From: RGIG3102 sp964525015
GTDB lineage: Bacteria; Bacillota; Clostridia; Oscillospirales; Ruminococcaceae
Length of the DNA stretch: 64,000 bases
Reading direction: 5' to 3'
Assembly: GCA_964525015.1 (NCBI GenBank)
Contig: CAZGFY010000008.1
Coordinates: 6,890-70,889 of the forward strand
The notes under the pieces were generated by a model. It did not search any database. It had not been told where the DNA came from and saw only the letters and a list, made by a program, of their open reading frames with translations. The stretch's first letter is position 1. Each line of letters starts with the position of its first letter. The position numbers and the translations under genes were made by a program. Positions 51,173 to 60,635 of this stretch are shown one piece after another.

Positions 51173-54100
51173 TTATTGCTTTAAAACAACATTTTCCTCA
51201 CCCAACATATATTTTAGATTATTCAAAGTTTCAAAATCATCAAACCCCCACATCCTTTGTGGTGCTTTAACGTATTCCTTTGTATCTTTAAAATATAAAT
51301 ATACAGGAATACTTCCTTTTAAGGATTCTAAATAAGTTCTTGTTTTTTGAAATTCAAAACTATCCTTACTCTCAATTCTTAAATATATGCCAAATTTCGG
51401 ATTTTTGTTTTGTTTGTTTAAGTTTTCTGCTTTTTCTGAGTCAATATTAATAATTTCTTCTGCTAGTATAACTGTTTCATCTTCTTTTAATGATACCCTA
51501 CCCTTTATTATTATAACCAAGTTTTCAGCTAAATGCAGGTTTTGTTTTGCCAAAACTTTAGGAAACGCCACCACTTCAAGTGAAGAGGTTAAATCTTCAA
51601 CGGTTATAAATCCCATAATATCATTTTTCTTAGTTGTATGATATCTAGTTTTTGTTATAATAGCAACAATTGTTTGCACACTATTATCGTATACCTCATT
51701 ACCCTCACTAGTCAATTGAAAAATGTTGCAAGTTGATATATTTTTAGAATAATCTATATATTTTTCTAATGGATGGCCTGAAATATATATACCAGCTAAA
51801 GTTTTTTCAAAATTTAAGACTTCATTATCTGTAAATTCGTGGCAATCAGGATAGTTATAATCATCTTTTTGCTCATAGTTGCTGTCTTTTGCTAAATCTG
51901 AAATACTAAAAAAATCTATTTGCCCTTCCATATTAGCTTTCATATCTTGATTTACACTTTTTAAAACCATTTCCATAGCATTAAATAATTGTCTTCTTTT
52001 AAATCCAAAACTATCAAACGCACCTACTTTTATTAAACTTTCAACAGCCCTTTTACTATATTCTTTTCCAGCCATTCTTTTTGTTAAATCAAAAAGACCT
52101 TTAAAATCGCCATTTTCATTTCTTTCTATAACTAGTGATTCAACAAAATGTTTGCCGACATTTTTAATCGCCGATAAGCCATATCGAATATTATCTCCCT
52201 CAACAGTAAAGCCAGCAAAACTTTTTTGTATATCCGGTGGTAGAATTTTTATATCAAGCCTTTTGCATTCTTGGGTATATTCCAGTATTTTAGTTGTATT
52301 TTCAAAAATACTAGTTAACATAGACGCTAAAAATTCTTTTGGATAATGAGCTTTTAAATATGCTGTTTGATAAGCTAAAACTGCATATGCCGCTGCGTGA
52401 GATTTATTAAAAGCATAAGAAGCAAAACTAAGCATCTCTTCAAAAATATCGTTTGCAGCCTTTTTATCTATTCCATTAGCCGAGCAACCTTCTAAAAAAT
52501 GTGTTCTTTCTTTTTCCATAACATCAGCTTTTTTCTTACTCATTGCTCTTCTAACCAAATCAGCTTGTCCGTATGAGTATCCAGCTAACTCACGGAATAT
52601 CTGCATAACCTGTTCTTGATAAACAATACATCCATTTGTAACATTGAGTATCTTTTCAAGCGATTTATCTTTATATGAAATTTTCTCAGGATGATGCCTA
52701 TTTTCAATAAATTTTGGTATAGAGTCCATCGGTCCTGGGCGATATAAGGATATTACAGCGATTAAATCTTCTAAATCAATCGGCTTTAGCCCAACTAATG
52801 CATTTGTCATTCCTGCTGATTCAAACTGGAAAACACCACTTGTTTCGCCAAGTGAAAGCATTTCAAATACCTTTTTATCATCATAGGCTATTTTTTCTAT
52901 ATCAAAACTTGGCTCTACTTTTTTTATCATCTCTTCGCAATGTCTAATAACTGTTAGCGTGCGAAGTCCTAAAAAGTCCATTTTTAAAAGGCCTAGTTCT
53001 TCAATTGTTGTCATTGGAAACTGGGTAACAATTTGTCCGTCGTTGCTTTGAAGCGGAACATATTCATCACAAGCCATATCCGTTATAACAACGCCTGCTG
53101 CATGAGTTGATGCATGGCGTGGCATTCCTTCAACTTTCATGGCTAAATCTACTAGTTCCTTTATCTTCGGATTATCATTATAAGCCTGTCTTAATTCAGC
53201 CGAAACTTTTAATGCTCTTTCGATACTCATTTTAAAGTTTGCTTCATTAGGAATTAATTTTGCCACCCTGTCAACAGTTGAATATGGTATGTCCATAACT
53301 CTACCTATATCACGAATAGCGGCTCTCGCTGCAAGCGTTCCAAAAGTTATAATTTGAGCGACATGATCAGCGCCATATTTTTCAACAACGTAATCTATAA
53401 CTTCCTGCCTTCTCTCATAGCAAAAATCGATATCAAAATCGGGCATACTAATTCTATCTGGATTTAAAAATCTTTCAAATAGAAGATTGTATTTAATTGG
53501 GTCGATATTAGTTATTCCTGTGCAGTAAGCTGTAAGACTTCCTGCGCCAGAACCCCTACCAGGGCCTACTGGGATATTATTTGTTTTAGCAAAATTTATA
53601 AAATCATAAACGATTAAATAATAATCAACAAATCCCATTTTGCTAATTATTCCAATTTCATATTCTAATCTATCGGTTAATTCCTTTGTTATCTCACTAT
53701 ATCTTTCTTTTAATCCATCATAACAAAGCTTAACAAAGAAATCATAATTATCACTCCCATCAGGAGTTATATATTTTGGAAGCTTTGTTATGCCGAATTC
53801 ATAATCATAATTGCATTTTTCCATTATTTCCATTGTGTTTTCACAGGCATTTGGAATATATGAAAATAAATTATACATCTCATCCGTACTTTTAACATAA
53901 AATTCGTCTGTTTCAAATTCTAGTGTATCTGTATCAGTAAGTGTTTTATTAGTTTGAACACAAATAAGTGCATACTGCATTTTAGAATCTTCTTTTTTAA
54001 TATAATGGCAGTCATTCGTTGCCACTAATTTTATATCTAATTCATTAGCTAAAGTTATCAGTTTTGGTAAAACTTTTTGCTGATCTTGAATTCCGTGGTC

Positions 54101-54625
54101 TTGGATTTCTATATAATAATCATCTTTAAATATATCCTTATACCATAAAGCTGCTTCTTTTGCTCTTTCATAATCATCTGCCATTAGTTGTCTTGGAATT
54201 TCACCAGCAAGACAAGCAGATAAGCAAACCAATCCTTCGCTATGTGCTTTTAATGTTTCTTTATCTATTCTTGGCTTTGAATAAAATCCTTCTGTAAACC
54301 CAATTGACACAAGCTTAGATAAATTTTTATATCCAATCTCGTTTTTACATAACAAAACAAGGTGGTAGTTTCCATCCACCTTATGCACTTTATCTGTTCT
54401 TTGGCGATTAGCTATATAAACTTCGCACCCAATTATAGGTTTTATTCCTTCTTTTTTTGCTTTTTTATAAAAATCAACACAACCAAACATAACTCCGTGG
54501 TCTGTTATTGCAACGGCTGGTTGTCCATTTTCTTTAACGTGGTCTATTAGCCTATCTATACGGCAAGCACCATCTAGCAGGCTATATTCTGTGTGCAAAT
54601 GTAGATGCACAAAATTTCTATCCAT
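51173..54625 (-). CDS. dnaE: DNA polymerase III alpha subunit, DnaE type
   Basis: An 1150-residue replicative polymerase subunit. An N-terminal PHP domain (HLHLHTEYSLLDGACRID) is followed by the polymerase core with the catalytic PDFDIDFCYERRQEVIDY. Further segments are GVFQFESAGM and YRPGPMDSIP, a helix-hairpin-helix region, and the C-terminal OB fold (IVAIITKTRYHTTKKNDIMG). Firmicutes also carry PolC; none is in this window. It lies between whiA and pfkA, as in other Clostridia. Confidence 0.97.
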   Translation of the reverse strand: MDRNFVHLHLHTEYSLLDGACRIDRLIDHVKENGQPAVAITDHGVMFGCVDFYKKAKKEGIKPIIGCEVYIANRQRTDKVHKVDGNYHLVLLCKNEIGYKNLSKLVSIGFTEGFYSKPRIDKETLKAHSEGLVCLSACLAGEIPRQLMADDYERAKEAALWYKDIFKDDYYIEIQDHGIQDQQKVLPKLITLANELDIKLVATNDCHYIKKEDSKMQYALICVQTNKTLTDTDTLEFETDEFYVKSTDEMYNLFSYIPNACENTMEIMEKCNYDYEFGITKLPKYITPDGSDNYDFFVKLCYDGLKERYSEITKELTDRLEYEIGIISKMGFVDYYLIVYDFINFAKTNNIPVGPGRGSGAGSLTAYCTGITNIDPIKYNLLFERFLNPDRISMPDFDIDFCYERRQEVIDYVVEKYGADHVAQIITFGTLAARAAIRDIGRVMDIPYSTVDRVAKLIPNEANFKMSIERALKVSAELRQAYNDNPKIKELVDLAMKVEGMPRHASTHAAGVVITDMACDEYVPLQSNDGQIVTQFPMTTIEELGLLKMDFLGLRTLTVIRHCEEMIKKVEPSFDIEKIAYDDKKVFEMLSLGETSGVFQFESAGMTNALVGLKPIDLEDLIAVISLYRPGPMDSIPKFIENRHHPEKISYKDKSLEKILNVTNGCIVYQEQVMQIFRELAGYSYGQADLVRRAMSKKKADVMEKERTHFLEGCSANGIDKKAANDIFEEMLSFASYAFNKSHAAAYAVLAYQTAYLKAHYPKEFLASMLTSIFENTTKILEYTQECKRLDIKILPPDIQKSFAGFTVEGDNIRYGLSAIKNVGKHFVESLVIERNENGDFKGLFDLTKRMAGKEYSKRAVESLIKVGAFDSFGFKRRQLFNAMEMVLKSVNQDMKANMEGQIDFFSISDLAKDSNYEQKDDYNYPDCHEFTDNEVLNFEKTLAGIYISGHPLEKYIDYSKNISTCNIFQLTSEGNEVYDNSVQTIVAIITKTRYHTTKKNDIMGFITVEDLTSSLEVVAFPKVLAKQNLHLAENLVIIIKGRVSLKEDETVILAEEIINIDSEKAENLNKQNKNPKFGIYLRIESKDSFEFQKTRTYLESLKGSIPVYLYFKDTKEYVKAPQRMWGFDDFETLNNLKYMLGEENVVLKQ

Positions 54626-54662
54626 TAAATATTTTCACCTTTCGATGTAAAGCCTATAAACT

Positions 54663-55514
54663 TTACTTGTTATCCGCTAACTGAATTAATTTTTGCATTC
54701 GCCTGTTAACTGCTGATTTACTCAAAGGTGGCTCTGCTATATTCCCAAGTTCTAGAAGGGATAATTCAGGGTTTTCTAGTTTTAACTCAGCTATATATTT
54801 CAATTCATCACTAAGTATTATAAATTTATTTTCTTCAATCAATTTATTAATTGCACTGGTATATTTTTCATTTGCTAAATTAATTTTCTCAAAATTAGCA
54901 TTAGTACAATTTTCAATTCTATTTATTTTATTGCTAATATCACGCATAACCTTGCCCGACATTATTTCAAGGCAGGCATTTTGAGCGCCAACTAAGGCTA
55001 AAATCTCTTCGATAATTTCGCTTTGCTTTGTGTATACAACATAACTATTATTTCTTTTTGAGAGTTTTAAATTAAAATCTAGTTCCTGCATTTTTTCTAA
55101 AATAATATCAGCTTTTTCTTTATCTTTTAATATGAATTCTAAGCTGTAAACCTTTTCAGGGTCGGTTATTATTGCTTTACTTATAAAAAAACCTGTTATA
55201 AAAAACGAAATACATCTCTCACAATGGTTATTTTTTTTAATTAATTCTTCTAAATCTTCAAAATCATAAATTTCTAATATAAACCCAAGCTTTGTTGATA
55301 ATATTTCTGAATTAATATTATATTTTCTTAATAGCTTTCTAACTGATTTTAAAACTTTTTCTAAATCTTGGCTAATTAAATTTTCATAAAAGGCAAACAT
55401 TACCCCTTCTAAAAAACTAATATTGCAGCAATCATTTTTTAAAAACTTAAAATTATCCAAAGCTTCCAGCCTTGTTTTTTTAGAAAAGCTTAATCTTTCT
55501 TCTATATATTCCAT
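54663..55514 (-). CDS. whiA: WhiA, LAGLIDADG-fold and helix-turn-helix protein
   Basis: A 283-residue protein with an N-terminal homing-endonuclease-like fold that has lost nuclease activity and a C-terminal helix-turn-helix (ELGNIAEPPLSKSAVNRRM). In actinobacteria WhiA controls sporulation; in Bacillus it affects cell division. The start overlaps the rapZ stop by one base, indicating translational coupling. Confidence 0.93.
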   Translation of the reverse strand: MEYIEERLSFSKKTRLEALDNFKFLKNDCCNISFLEGVMFAFYENLISQDLEKVLKSVRKLLRKYNINSEILSTKLGFILEIYDFEDLEELIKKNNHCERCISFFITGFFISKAIITDPEKVYSLEFILKDKEKADIILEKMQELDFNLKLSKRNNSYVVYTKQSEIIEEILALVGAQNACLEIMSGKVMRDISNKINRIENCTNANFEKINLANEKYTSAINKLIEENKFIILSDELKYIAELKLENPELSLLELGNIAEPPLSKSAVNRRMQKLIQLADNK

Positions 55515-56380
55515 TATTTTCTTCTAAATTCATCCCTATGATACTTTACTACTTGGTATCCATCTTCTTTTAAATCTTCAAATAGTTTATTAGCAAAGGT
55601 TATTGAGCGATGCTTACCACCAGTACAGCCAAATGCAATTGTTAAATGAGTTTCCCCTTCTTTAATATATAAAGGAAGTGCTGTTTTTAATAATTCCCTT
55701 TGATTTTTATACAGAGCCTGTGCTTCATCAAATGATAAAACATAATCACTCACCTTTTCATCATTACCAGTTAAATCTCTTAATTCTTTAATATAAAATG
55801 GATTTAATAAGCATCTCACATCAAAAAGCATATCTATATCATTTGGAACACCGAATTTAAATCCAAATGATACAACATTAATAGTTAGGATTTTCTTTTC
55901 ATCATTCACAACATAGCTTAAAAGCCTATCTTTCATTTGAAATGAAGATAGGAGCGAGCTATCTATAACAAAGTCTGCAATAGAAAATAGTGGCCTTAAA
56001 ATATCCTTTTCATAGGCAACTGCTTTTTCTAGTGAAAAATCTTTTCTGTGCATTAAAGGGTGTTTTCTTCTTGTTTCTTTATATCTATTAATTAAAACAC
56101 CGTCTGTTGAATCTAAGTAAACAACTCTTGCTGTTTTTTCTTTTTGAAGTGGAGCAATTGCTTTTATTAAATAATGAAAATCTTCACCATTTCTAATATC
56201 AACAACGAATGCAATCTTATCATTATAAGGCAAAATAGTTTCTCTATTTTCTAATAAATTTAGAATTAAAGGAGTTGGCATATTATCAATACAAAAATAT
56301 CCAACATCTTCTAAAGATTTTAAAGCTAAAGTTTTACCCGATCCTGATACCCCTGTTATTATAACAAAATTATGTTTCAT
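55514..56380 (-). CDS. rapZ: RapZ/YvcJ family nucleotide-binding protein
   Basis: A 288-residue P-loop protein. Walker A is GVSGSGKTLA, then CIDNMPTPL, VVYLDSTDGVLINRYKETRR and the C-terminal FGCTGGKHRSI. In E. coli RapZ governs GlmS mRNA turnover; in Firmicutes (YvcJ) the role is less clear. The ATG at 56380 follows AAAGGA; the in-frame ATG at 56392 lies in that site. Confidence 0.94.
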   Translation of the reverse strand: MKHNFVIITGVSGSGKTLALKSLEDVGYFCIDNMPTPLILNLLENRETILPYNDKIAFVVDIRNGEDFHYLIKAIAPLQKEKTARVVYLDSTDGVLINRYKETRRKHPLMHRKDFSLEKAVAYEKDILRPLFSIADFVIDSSLLSSFQMKDRLLSYVVNDEKKILTINVVSFGFKFGVPNDIDMLFDVRCLLNPFYIKELRDLTGNDEKVSDYVLSFDEAQALYKNQRELLKTALPLYIKEGETHLTIAFGCTGGKHRSITFANKLFEDLKEDGYQVVKYHRDEFRRK

Positions 56381-56413
56381 AAAACTCAACATTCCTTTCT
56401 TAATATCTAAAAA

Positions 56414-57298
56414 CTAAATTATAATCATTTCTTTTTCAATCTTTACCTTTGTTTTTTCAAAAACAATCTCTTCAACCTTTTGAGCAAGGCTTACAATATC
56501 CTCGCAAGTTGCATTGCCAACATTAACAATAAATCCTGCATGTTTTTCACTAACCATTGCACCGCCAACTCGCATTCCTTTAAGCCCACATTCATCAATT
56601 AAAGCAGCGGCAAAATACCCCACTGGCCTTTTAAAACTACTGCCTGCACTAGGAAGTTCAAGTGGCTGTTTATCTGATCTTTTGTTCATAATTTCTTTCA
56701 TAAAATCAAGCATTTTAACACTATCTGCTTTTTTTAATTTAAAATAAGCCTTTGTTATAAAAACTTTTTTTTCTTGAAATATAGAGTGTCTATATGAAAA
56801 TTTTGCATCTTCTTTTTTGATTGATTTTTCATCGCCATTTTCATCAATATAATCAATTTTTACAAGGCAATCTGAAATTTCGCCACCATAAGCGCCTGCA
56901 TTCATATAAACAGAACCTCCTATATTGCCTGGTATTCCATAGCAAAATTCTAAGCCTGAAAGCGAGTGCTCTTGCAGTATTTTGCAAAAAGTAGTTAAAA
57001 CAAATCCGCTTTCAACCTCTGCTATATCACTATTTATAGAATATTTATTTAATAAATTTGATTTAATTATTACCCCTCGAAATCCTTCATCTTTAAAAAT
57101 GACATTTGTTCCTTTTCCAAGATAATAGTAATTAATTTTATTTTCATTAAAAAATTTGATTGATTTTTTTAATTTTTCTTTATCATCAGGGCATATAATA
57201 AAATCTGCAACCCCACCAACTTTAAAGCTGGTGTGATTTTTCATTAGTTCATTTTCTTTATATTCTATTTTATTTTCTATAAAAAAATCTTTTAGCAT
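56414..57298 (-). CDS. murB: UDP-N-acetylenolpyruvoylglucosamine reductase
   Basis: FAD-dependent step of peptidoglycan precursor synthesis. The 294-residue protein shows HTSFKVGGVADFIICP, YYLGKGTNVIF, the FAD-site GIPGNIGGSVYMNAGAYGGE, YRHSIF and the active-site SAGSSFKRP. The ATG at 57298 has GGAG 6 bases upstream; the longer frame begins with a TTG at 57310 enclosing it. It follows the PHP gene. Confidence 0.96.
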   Translation of the reverse strand: MLKDFFIENKIEYKENELMKNHTSFKVGGVADFIICPDDKEKLKKSIKFFNENKINYYYLGKGTNVIFKDEGFRGVIIKSNLLNKYSINSDIAEVESGFVLTTFCKILQEHSLSGLEFCYGIPGNIGGSVYMNAGAYGGEISDCLVKIDYIDENGDEKSIKKEDAKFSYRHSIFQEKKVFITKAYFKLKKADSVKMLDFMKEIMNKRSDKQPLELPSAGSSFKRPVGYFAAALIDECGLKGMRVGGAMVSEKHAGFIVNVGNATCEDIVSLAQKVEEIVFEKTKVKIEKEMIII

Positions 57299-57310
57299 TG
57301 TTTTCTCCAA

Positions 57311-58042
57311 TTAATTAATATATTCGCAAACACTTTTTTCTCTTGAAATTAAGTGATTTTTTAGATTTTCCCAGCTGTAATTTATAATCAAATCAGTTGG
57401 GAATTCTATTTCCTCTAAAATAGGAAAAACATTATCAACATTTGCTATTGTATACATTGAATGTGCATCTGAATTAATTGCAATTTTACAATTATATTTT
57501 TTACAAGCAAGTGCAATATCTTTCATATTTTTTATGCCATCTTTTCTAACTATAAAGCTATTTGCATTCATTTCTACAACTTTATTATTTTCAGCAAAAG
57601 CTTTTACAACTTTATCTATATCAAAGGCATGTATATTTTGTTCACAATGTCCTATTAAATCAATATATGGATTATTAGCAATGTTAATCCATATTCTAGT
57701 TGCCTCTTCTTTAGTTAGAGCCGGTATTAATTCTTTGTGTATTGACGCGATCACCCAGTCTAAACCTTTTAAATACCTATCTTTAATATCTATATCACCA
57801 TCTTTATTAAAAATATTTGCCTCCGCCCCAAACAAGACTAATACGCCATCTATAATTTTAGGTATGTGCATTGGATTAAAAAAATGCCAATCACTTTTTG
57901 AATCTGGCATTAGCGGGCCATGATCAGTTATTGCTATTGCTTTTAAACCCTTATCTCTTGCTGAAATAACCATTTCATTAAAAGTGCTATATGCGTGGTC
58001 TGAAAAGAGTGTATGCGTGTGTAAATCTGCTATTATTTTCAT
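57311..58042 (-). CDS. PHP domain phosphoesterase (YcdX-like)
   Basis: A 243-residue metal-dependent phosphoesterase of the PHP family. Metal-binding motifs are ADLHTHTLFSDHAYS, AITDHGPLMPDS, GAEANIF, GHCEQN and INSDAHSMY. The substrate is unknown. The ATG has AAGGA upstream. It is regularly found between hprK and murB in Clostridia. Confidence 0.9.
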   Translation of the reverse strand: MKIIADLHTHTLFSDHAYSTFNEMVISARDKGLKAIAITDHGPLMPDSKSDWHFFNPMHIPKIIDGVLVLFGAEANIFNKDGDIDIKDRYLKGLDWVIASIHKELIPALTKEEATRIWINIANNPYIDLIGHCEQNIHAFDIDKVVKAFAENNKVVEMNANSFIVRKDGIKNMKDIALACKKYNCKIAINSDAHSMYTIANVDNVFPILEEIEFPTDLIINYSWENLKNHLISREKSVCEYIN

Positions 58043-58117
58043 TTATATATCCATTCCTTAATCTTTGTTTGAATTTTATTATCAAACTAATTTCCATTAT
58101 TTACTCATATATTCATC

Positions 58118-59035
58118 TTATTCTTCTAACCCTAGTTTTTCTAAAAGTTCTTTAGTTGGATGATATCCCATTTTCTTTTGCCTGTTATTAAGTGCAGCAG
58201 TTTCAATTATTATTGATAGGTTTCTACCTGGCCTAACCGGGATTGTTGTTTTCACAACGCTATTACCTAGTATATCCATATATTCATCGTGAAGCCCGAT
58301 TGTGGAGTAGCTTTTTTCAGGGTTCCAGTTTTCAAGCATAATTATCATATCAATTTCTTGACGCTCTTTAACAGCACCGGAGCCATAAGCTCTTGCTATA
58401 TTAATTATACCAACACCACGAAGTTCAATAAAGTGCTGAATATTAGATGGCGACTGACCAACTAGCACCTTATCTGATATCCTTCTTATTTCAACAGCAT
58501 CATCTGCTATTAATCTATGTCCACGTTTTACAAGCTCAATTGCTGCTTCGCTTTTACCAACGCCGCTATCACCAACAATTAATATCCCCTCACCATAAAC
58601 TTCAACTAAAACTCCATGCCTTGTAACTCTTTTTGCAAGCTCTGTATTTAAAAAATTAATAGCGCCCGCCATAAAATTAGAAGTTGCCTCTGTTGTTCTA
58701 AGTAAAGGCACATTATGTTTTTTAGCTATTTCAACTATTTGGCTAGAAATTAATTGATTGCGAGTAACAACAACTGCTGGAACATTTTTAGAAAACAAAC
58801 ATTCAATTCTATCTATTTTATCCTCATGTGGTAAATGTTCTAAATAGCTCATCTCCATCATTCCTAAAATTTGAATTCTAGTTGGATCAAAATATTCAAG
58901 ATGTCCTGCTAATAATAGCCCCGGTCTATTAACTTCAAGACTTGTTATCTTTATATCACTTAAAGATTCTGTCACTGATAAAACTTCTAATTGTAGTTGG
59001 TTTACAAATTTTTCTAATGTTACAAAAAAACTCAT
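58118..59035 (-). CDS. hprK: HPr kinase/phosphorylase
   Basis: A bifunctional enzyme that phosphorylates or dephosphorylates HPr at Ser46 to steer carbon catabolite repression. The 305-residue protein has the N-terminal domain with VTRNQLI and the C-terminal kinase P-loop VGDSGVGKSEAAIEL, followed by LIADDAVEIRR and the signature ELRGVGIINI. The ATG at 59035 follows GAAAGGA; an in-frame ATG at 59074 does not. It heads the hprK-php-murB-rapZ-whiA-dnaE-pfkA group. Confidence 0.96.
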   Translation of the reverse strand: MSFFVTLEKFVNQLQLEVLSVTESLSDIKITSLEVNRPGLLLAGHLEYFDPTRIQILGMMEMSYLEHLPHEDKIDRIECLFSKNVPAVVVTRNQLISSQIVEIAKKHNVPLLRTTEATSNFMAGAINFLNTELAKRVTRHGVLVEVYGEGILIVGDSGVGKSEAAIELVKRGHRLIADDAVEIRRISDKVLVGQSPSNIQHFIELRGVGIINIARAYGSGAVKERQEIDMIIMLENWNPEKSYSTIGLHDEYMDILGNSVVKTTIPVRPGRNLSIIIETAALNNRQKKMGYHPTKELLEKLGLEE

Positions 59036-59106
59036 TTTAAAACCTATTCCTTTCGTATCTTTTAATTTTTTCAAATTATAAATCTTAATATTTTTCTACT
59101 ATATAT

Positions 59107-59135
59107 ATAATACTAAATTTTGTGTATAAAAACAA
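59107..59135 (-). promoter_or_regulatory. probable sigma-A promoter of the hprK group
   Basis: Minus-strand TTGTTT (59135-59130), 17 bases, TATTAT (59112-59107). It diverges from the glycosyltransferase promoter. Confidence 0.55.
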
Positions 59136-59162
59136 TCTTTTTCACAAGACTTTTTAAATATA

Positions 59163-59191
59163 TTGTTTATTTAAACATATTATGATATAAT
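59163..59191 (+). promoter_or_regulatory. sigma-A promoter of the glycosyltransferase gene
   Basis: TTGTTT (59163-59168), 17 bases, TATAAT (59186-59191), giving a leader of about 70 bases. Confidence 0.65.
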
Positions 59192-59265
59192 AAAGCGTGA
59201 ATAAAGAGAATTTTATCCTGTTAATTTATGGATTATTACTAAATAATAAAGGAGTATTTAAATAT

Positions 59266-60441
59266 ATGAGAATAGCAATTTTTACCGAAACATATTTTCC
59301 TTTTATCAGTGGTGTTGTCACTCATATTAAAACGCTAAAAGACGGACTTGAAAAAAACGGACATTCTGTTTTAATTGTAACTGCCGATCCTTCTTTTAGA
59401 GAACATCAATTAAAAGATGGTGTTTTATACTGCCCAGCTGCTAAAATGAAAAAACTTTATGGCTATGGGTTATCAAACCCAGTAAGTCTTAAAAGAATGG
59501 AATTTATTAAGGATTTTAACCCTGATTTAATCCATATACACACTGAGTTTAGTATTGGTATGTTTGGAATTTTTGTTGCAAAACAACTAAAAAAACCTTT
59601 AGTATACACCTTCCATACCATGTACGATGATTATATCCATTATCTTTTTCCAAAAAGGCTGGATAATGTTTCTAAAATGGCTTCTCACGCTTATTTTAGA
59701 AATATAGCAAATCGTGCAACGCAAATTACTGGCCCATCTTATAAGGTTGCAGAATTTTTAAAGGGTTGTGGTGTTAAAAAAAATGTCCACGTTATACCTA
59801 ATGCACCAGATTTAGATTTATTTAATATCAAAAATGTTGATAACAATAAAATCATAGAAATTAAGCAAAAGTATAATATTGATAGTAACACAACCACCCT
59901 TTGCTTTGTCGGAAGACTTGGGAAAGAAAAATCAATTGATGAACTTATTTCATTATTTACAGCATATGCTAAAAACAATGAAAACTATAAATTAATTATA
60001 ATTGGTGATGGCCCACAAGCAAAGGAACTAAAAGATTTAGTTAAAAAATTAGAAATGACTGATAAAATTTTCTTTACTGGAAAACTAAATCACAATGAAA
60101 TCCCGCCATATTTTTATGCTTGTGATTTATACGCAACAGCCTCTACCACCGAAACAAACTCTATTTCTGCACTTGAAGCTATGAATTGTGGGCTATTAGT
60201 ACTTCAAAAACTTGATATTGTTAATAAAAATCAAATCACCCAAGGAAAAAATGGATACATCTTTTCCTCGCAGCAGGATTTTATTGAAATATTAAAAAAT
60301 TATGATAGTAAATCTAAAGAAGAAAAACTAGAAATGAGAAAAGTTGTAACAGAGATAGGCAAATCCTATGGCGCAGGCGAATTTTATAAAAATATTATCC
60401 ACGTTTATGAACTTGCACAGCATAAATATAACACAAAATAA
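59266..60441 (+). CDS. family 4 glycosyltransferase (diacylglycerol glucosyltransferase-like)
   Basis: A 391-residue GT-B fold glycosyltransferase. Seen are the N-terminal TETYFPFISGVVTHIKTL, IHIHTEFSIGMFG, TFHTMYDDY, FVGRLGKEKSIDEL, IIGDGPQAKELKDL and, at the donor site, TTETNSISALEAMNCG. These resemble Firmicutes enzymes that put glucose on diacylglycerol. The usual TETQG donor motif is changed to TETNS here, so donor and acceptor are unsure. The ATG at 59266 follows AAAGGAG by 9 bases; an upstream ATG at 59197 would add an unlikely 23-residue extension. Confidence 0.85.
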   Translation: MRIAIFTETYFPFISGVVTHIKTLKDGLEKNGHSVLIVTADPSFREHQLKDGVLYCPAAKMKKLYGYGLSNPVSLKRMEFIKDFNPDLIHIHTEFSIGMFGIFVAKQLKKPLVYTFHTMYDDYIHYLFPKRLDNVSKMASHAYFRNIANRATQITGPSYKVAEFLKGCGVKKNVHVIPNAPDLDLFNIKNVDNNKIIEIKQKYNIDSNTTTLCFVGRLGKEKSIDELISLFTAYAKNNENYKLIIIGDGPQAKELKDLVKKLEMTDKIFFTGKLNHNEIPPYFYACDLYATASTTETNSISALEAMNCGLLVLQKLDIVNKNQITQGKNGYIFSSQQDFIEILKNYDSKSKEEKLEMRKVVTEIGKSYGAGEFYKNIIHVYELAQHKYNTK

Positions 60442-60451
60442 TTTAATACAC

Positions 60452-60484
60452 AAAAAGCTGATTTTAATTAATCAGCTTTTTTAT
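60452..60484 (+). terminator. terminator of the glycosyltransferase gene
   Basis: AAAAAGCTGATT (60452-60463) pairs with AATCAGCTTTTT and a T run follows on the plus strand. Confidence 0.9.
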
Positions 60485-60567
60485 TTTTAAATAATCAAAA
60501 ATAGCATTAGCTTTCCCTACCATTATTTTCGATTATTTTACCCCACCCCAACTATTAACATAGAGCC

Positions 60568-60599
60568 AAAAAAAGAAGTAGCACAAGGCTACTTCTTTT
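60568..60599 (-). terminator. terminator of the surface-protein gene
   Basis: A 12-base-pair stem (60571-60582 with 60588-60599) with a 5-base loop. On the minus strand a T run follows. It lies 36 bases after the stop of the large surface protein. Confidence 0.9.
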
Positions 60600-60635
60600 A
60601 AGGTAATTGATATTAAAATCAATTTTATTTAGTTA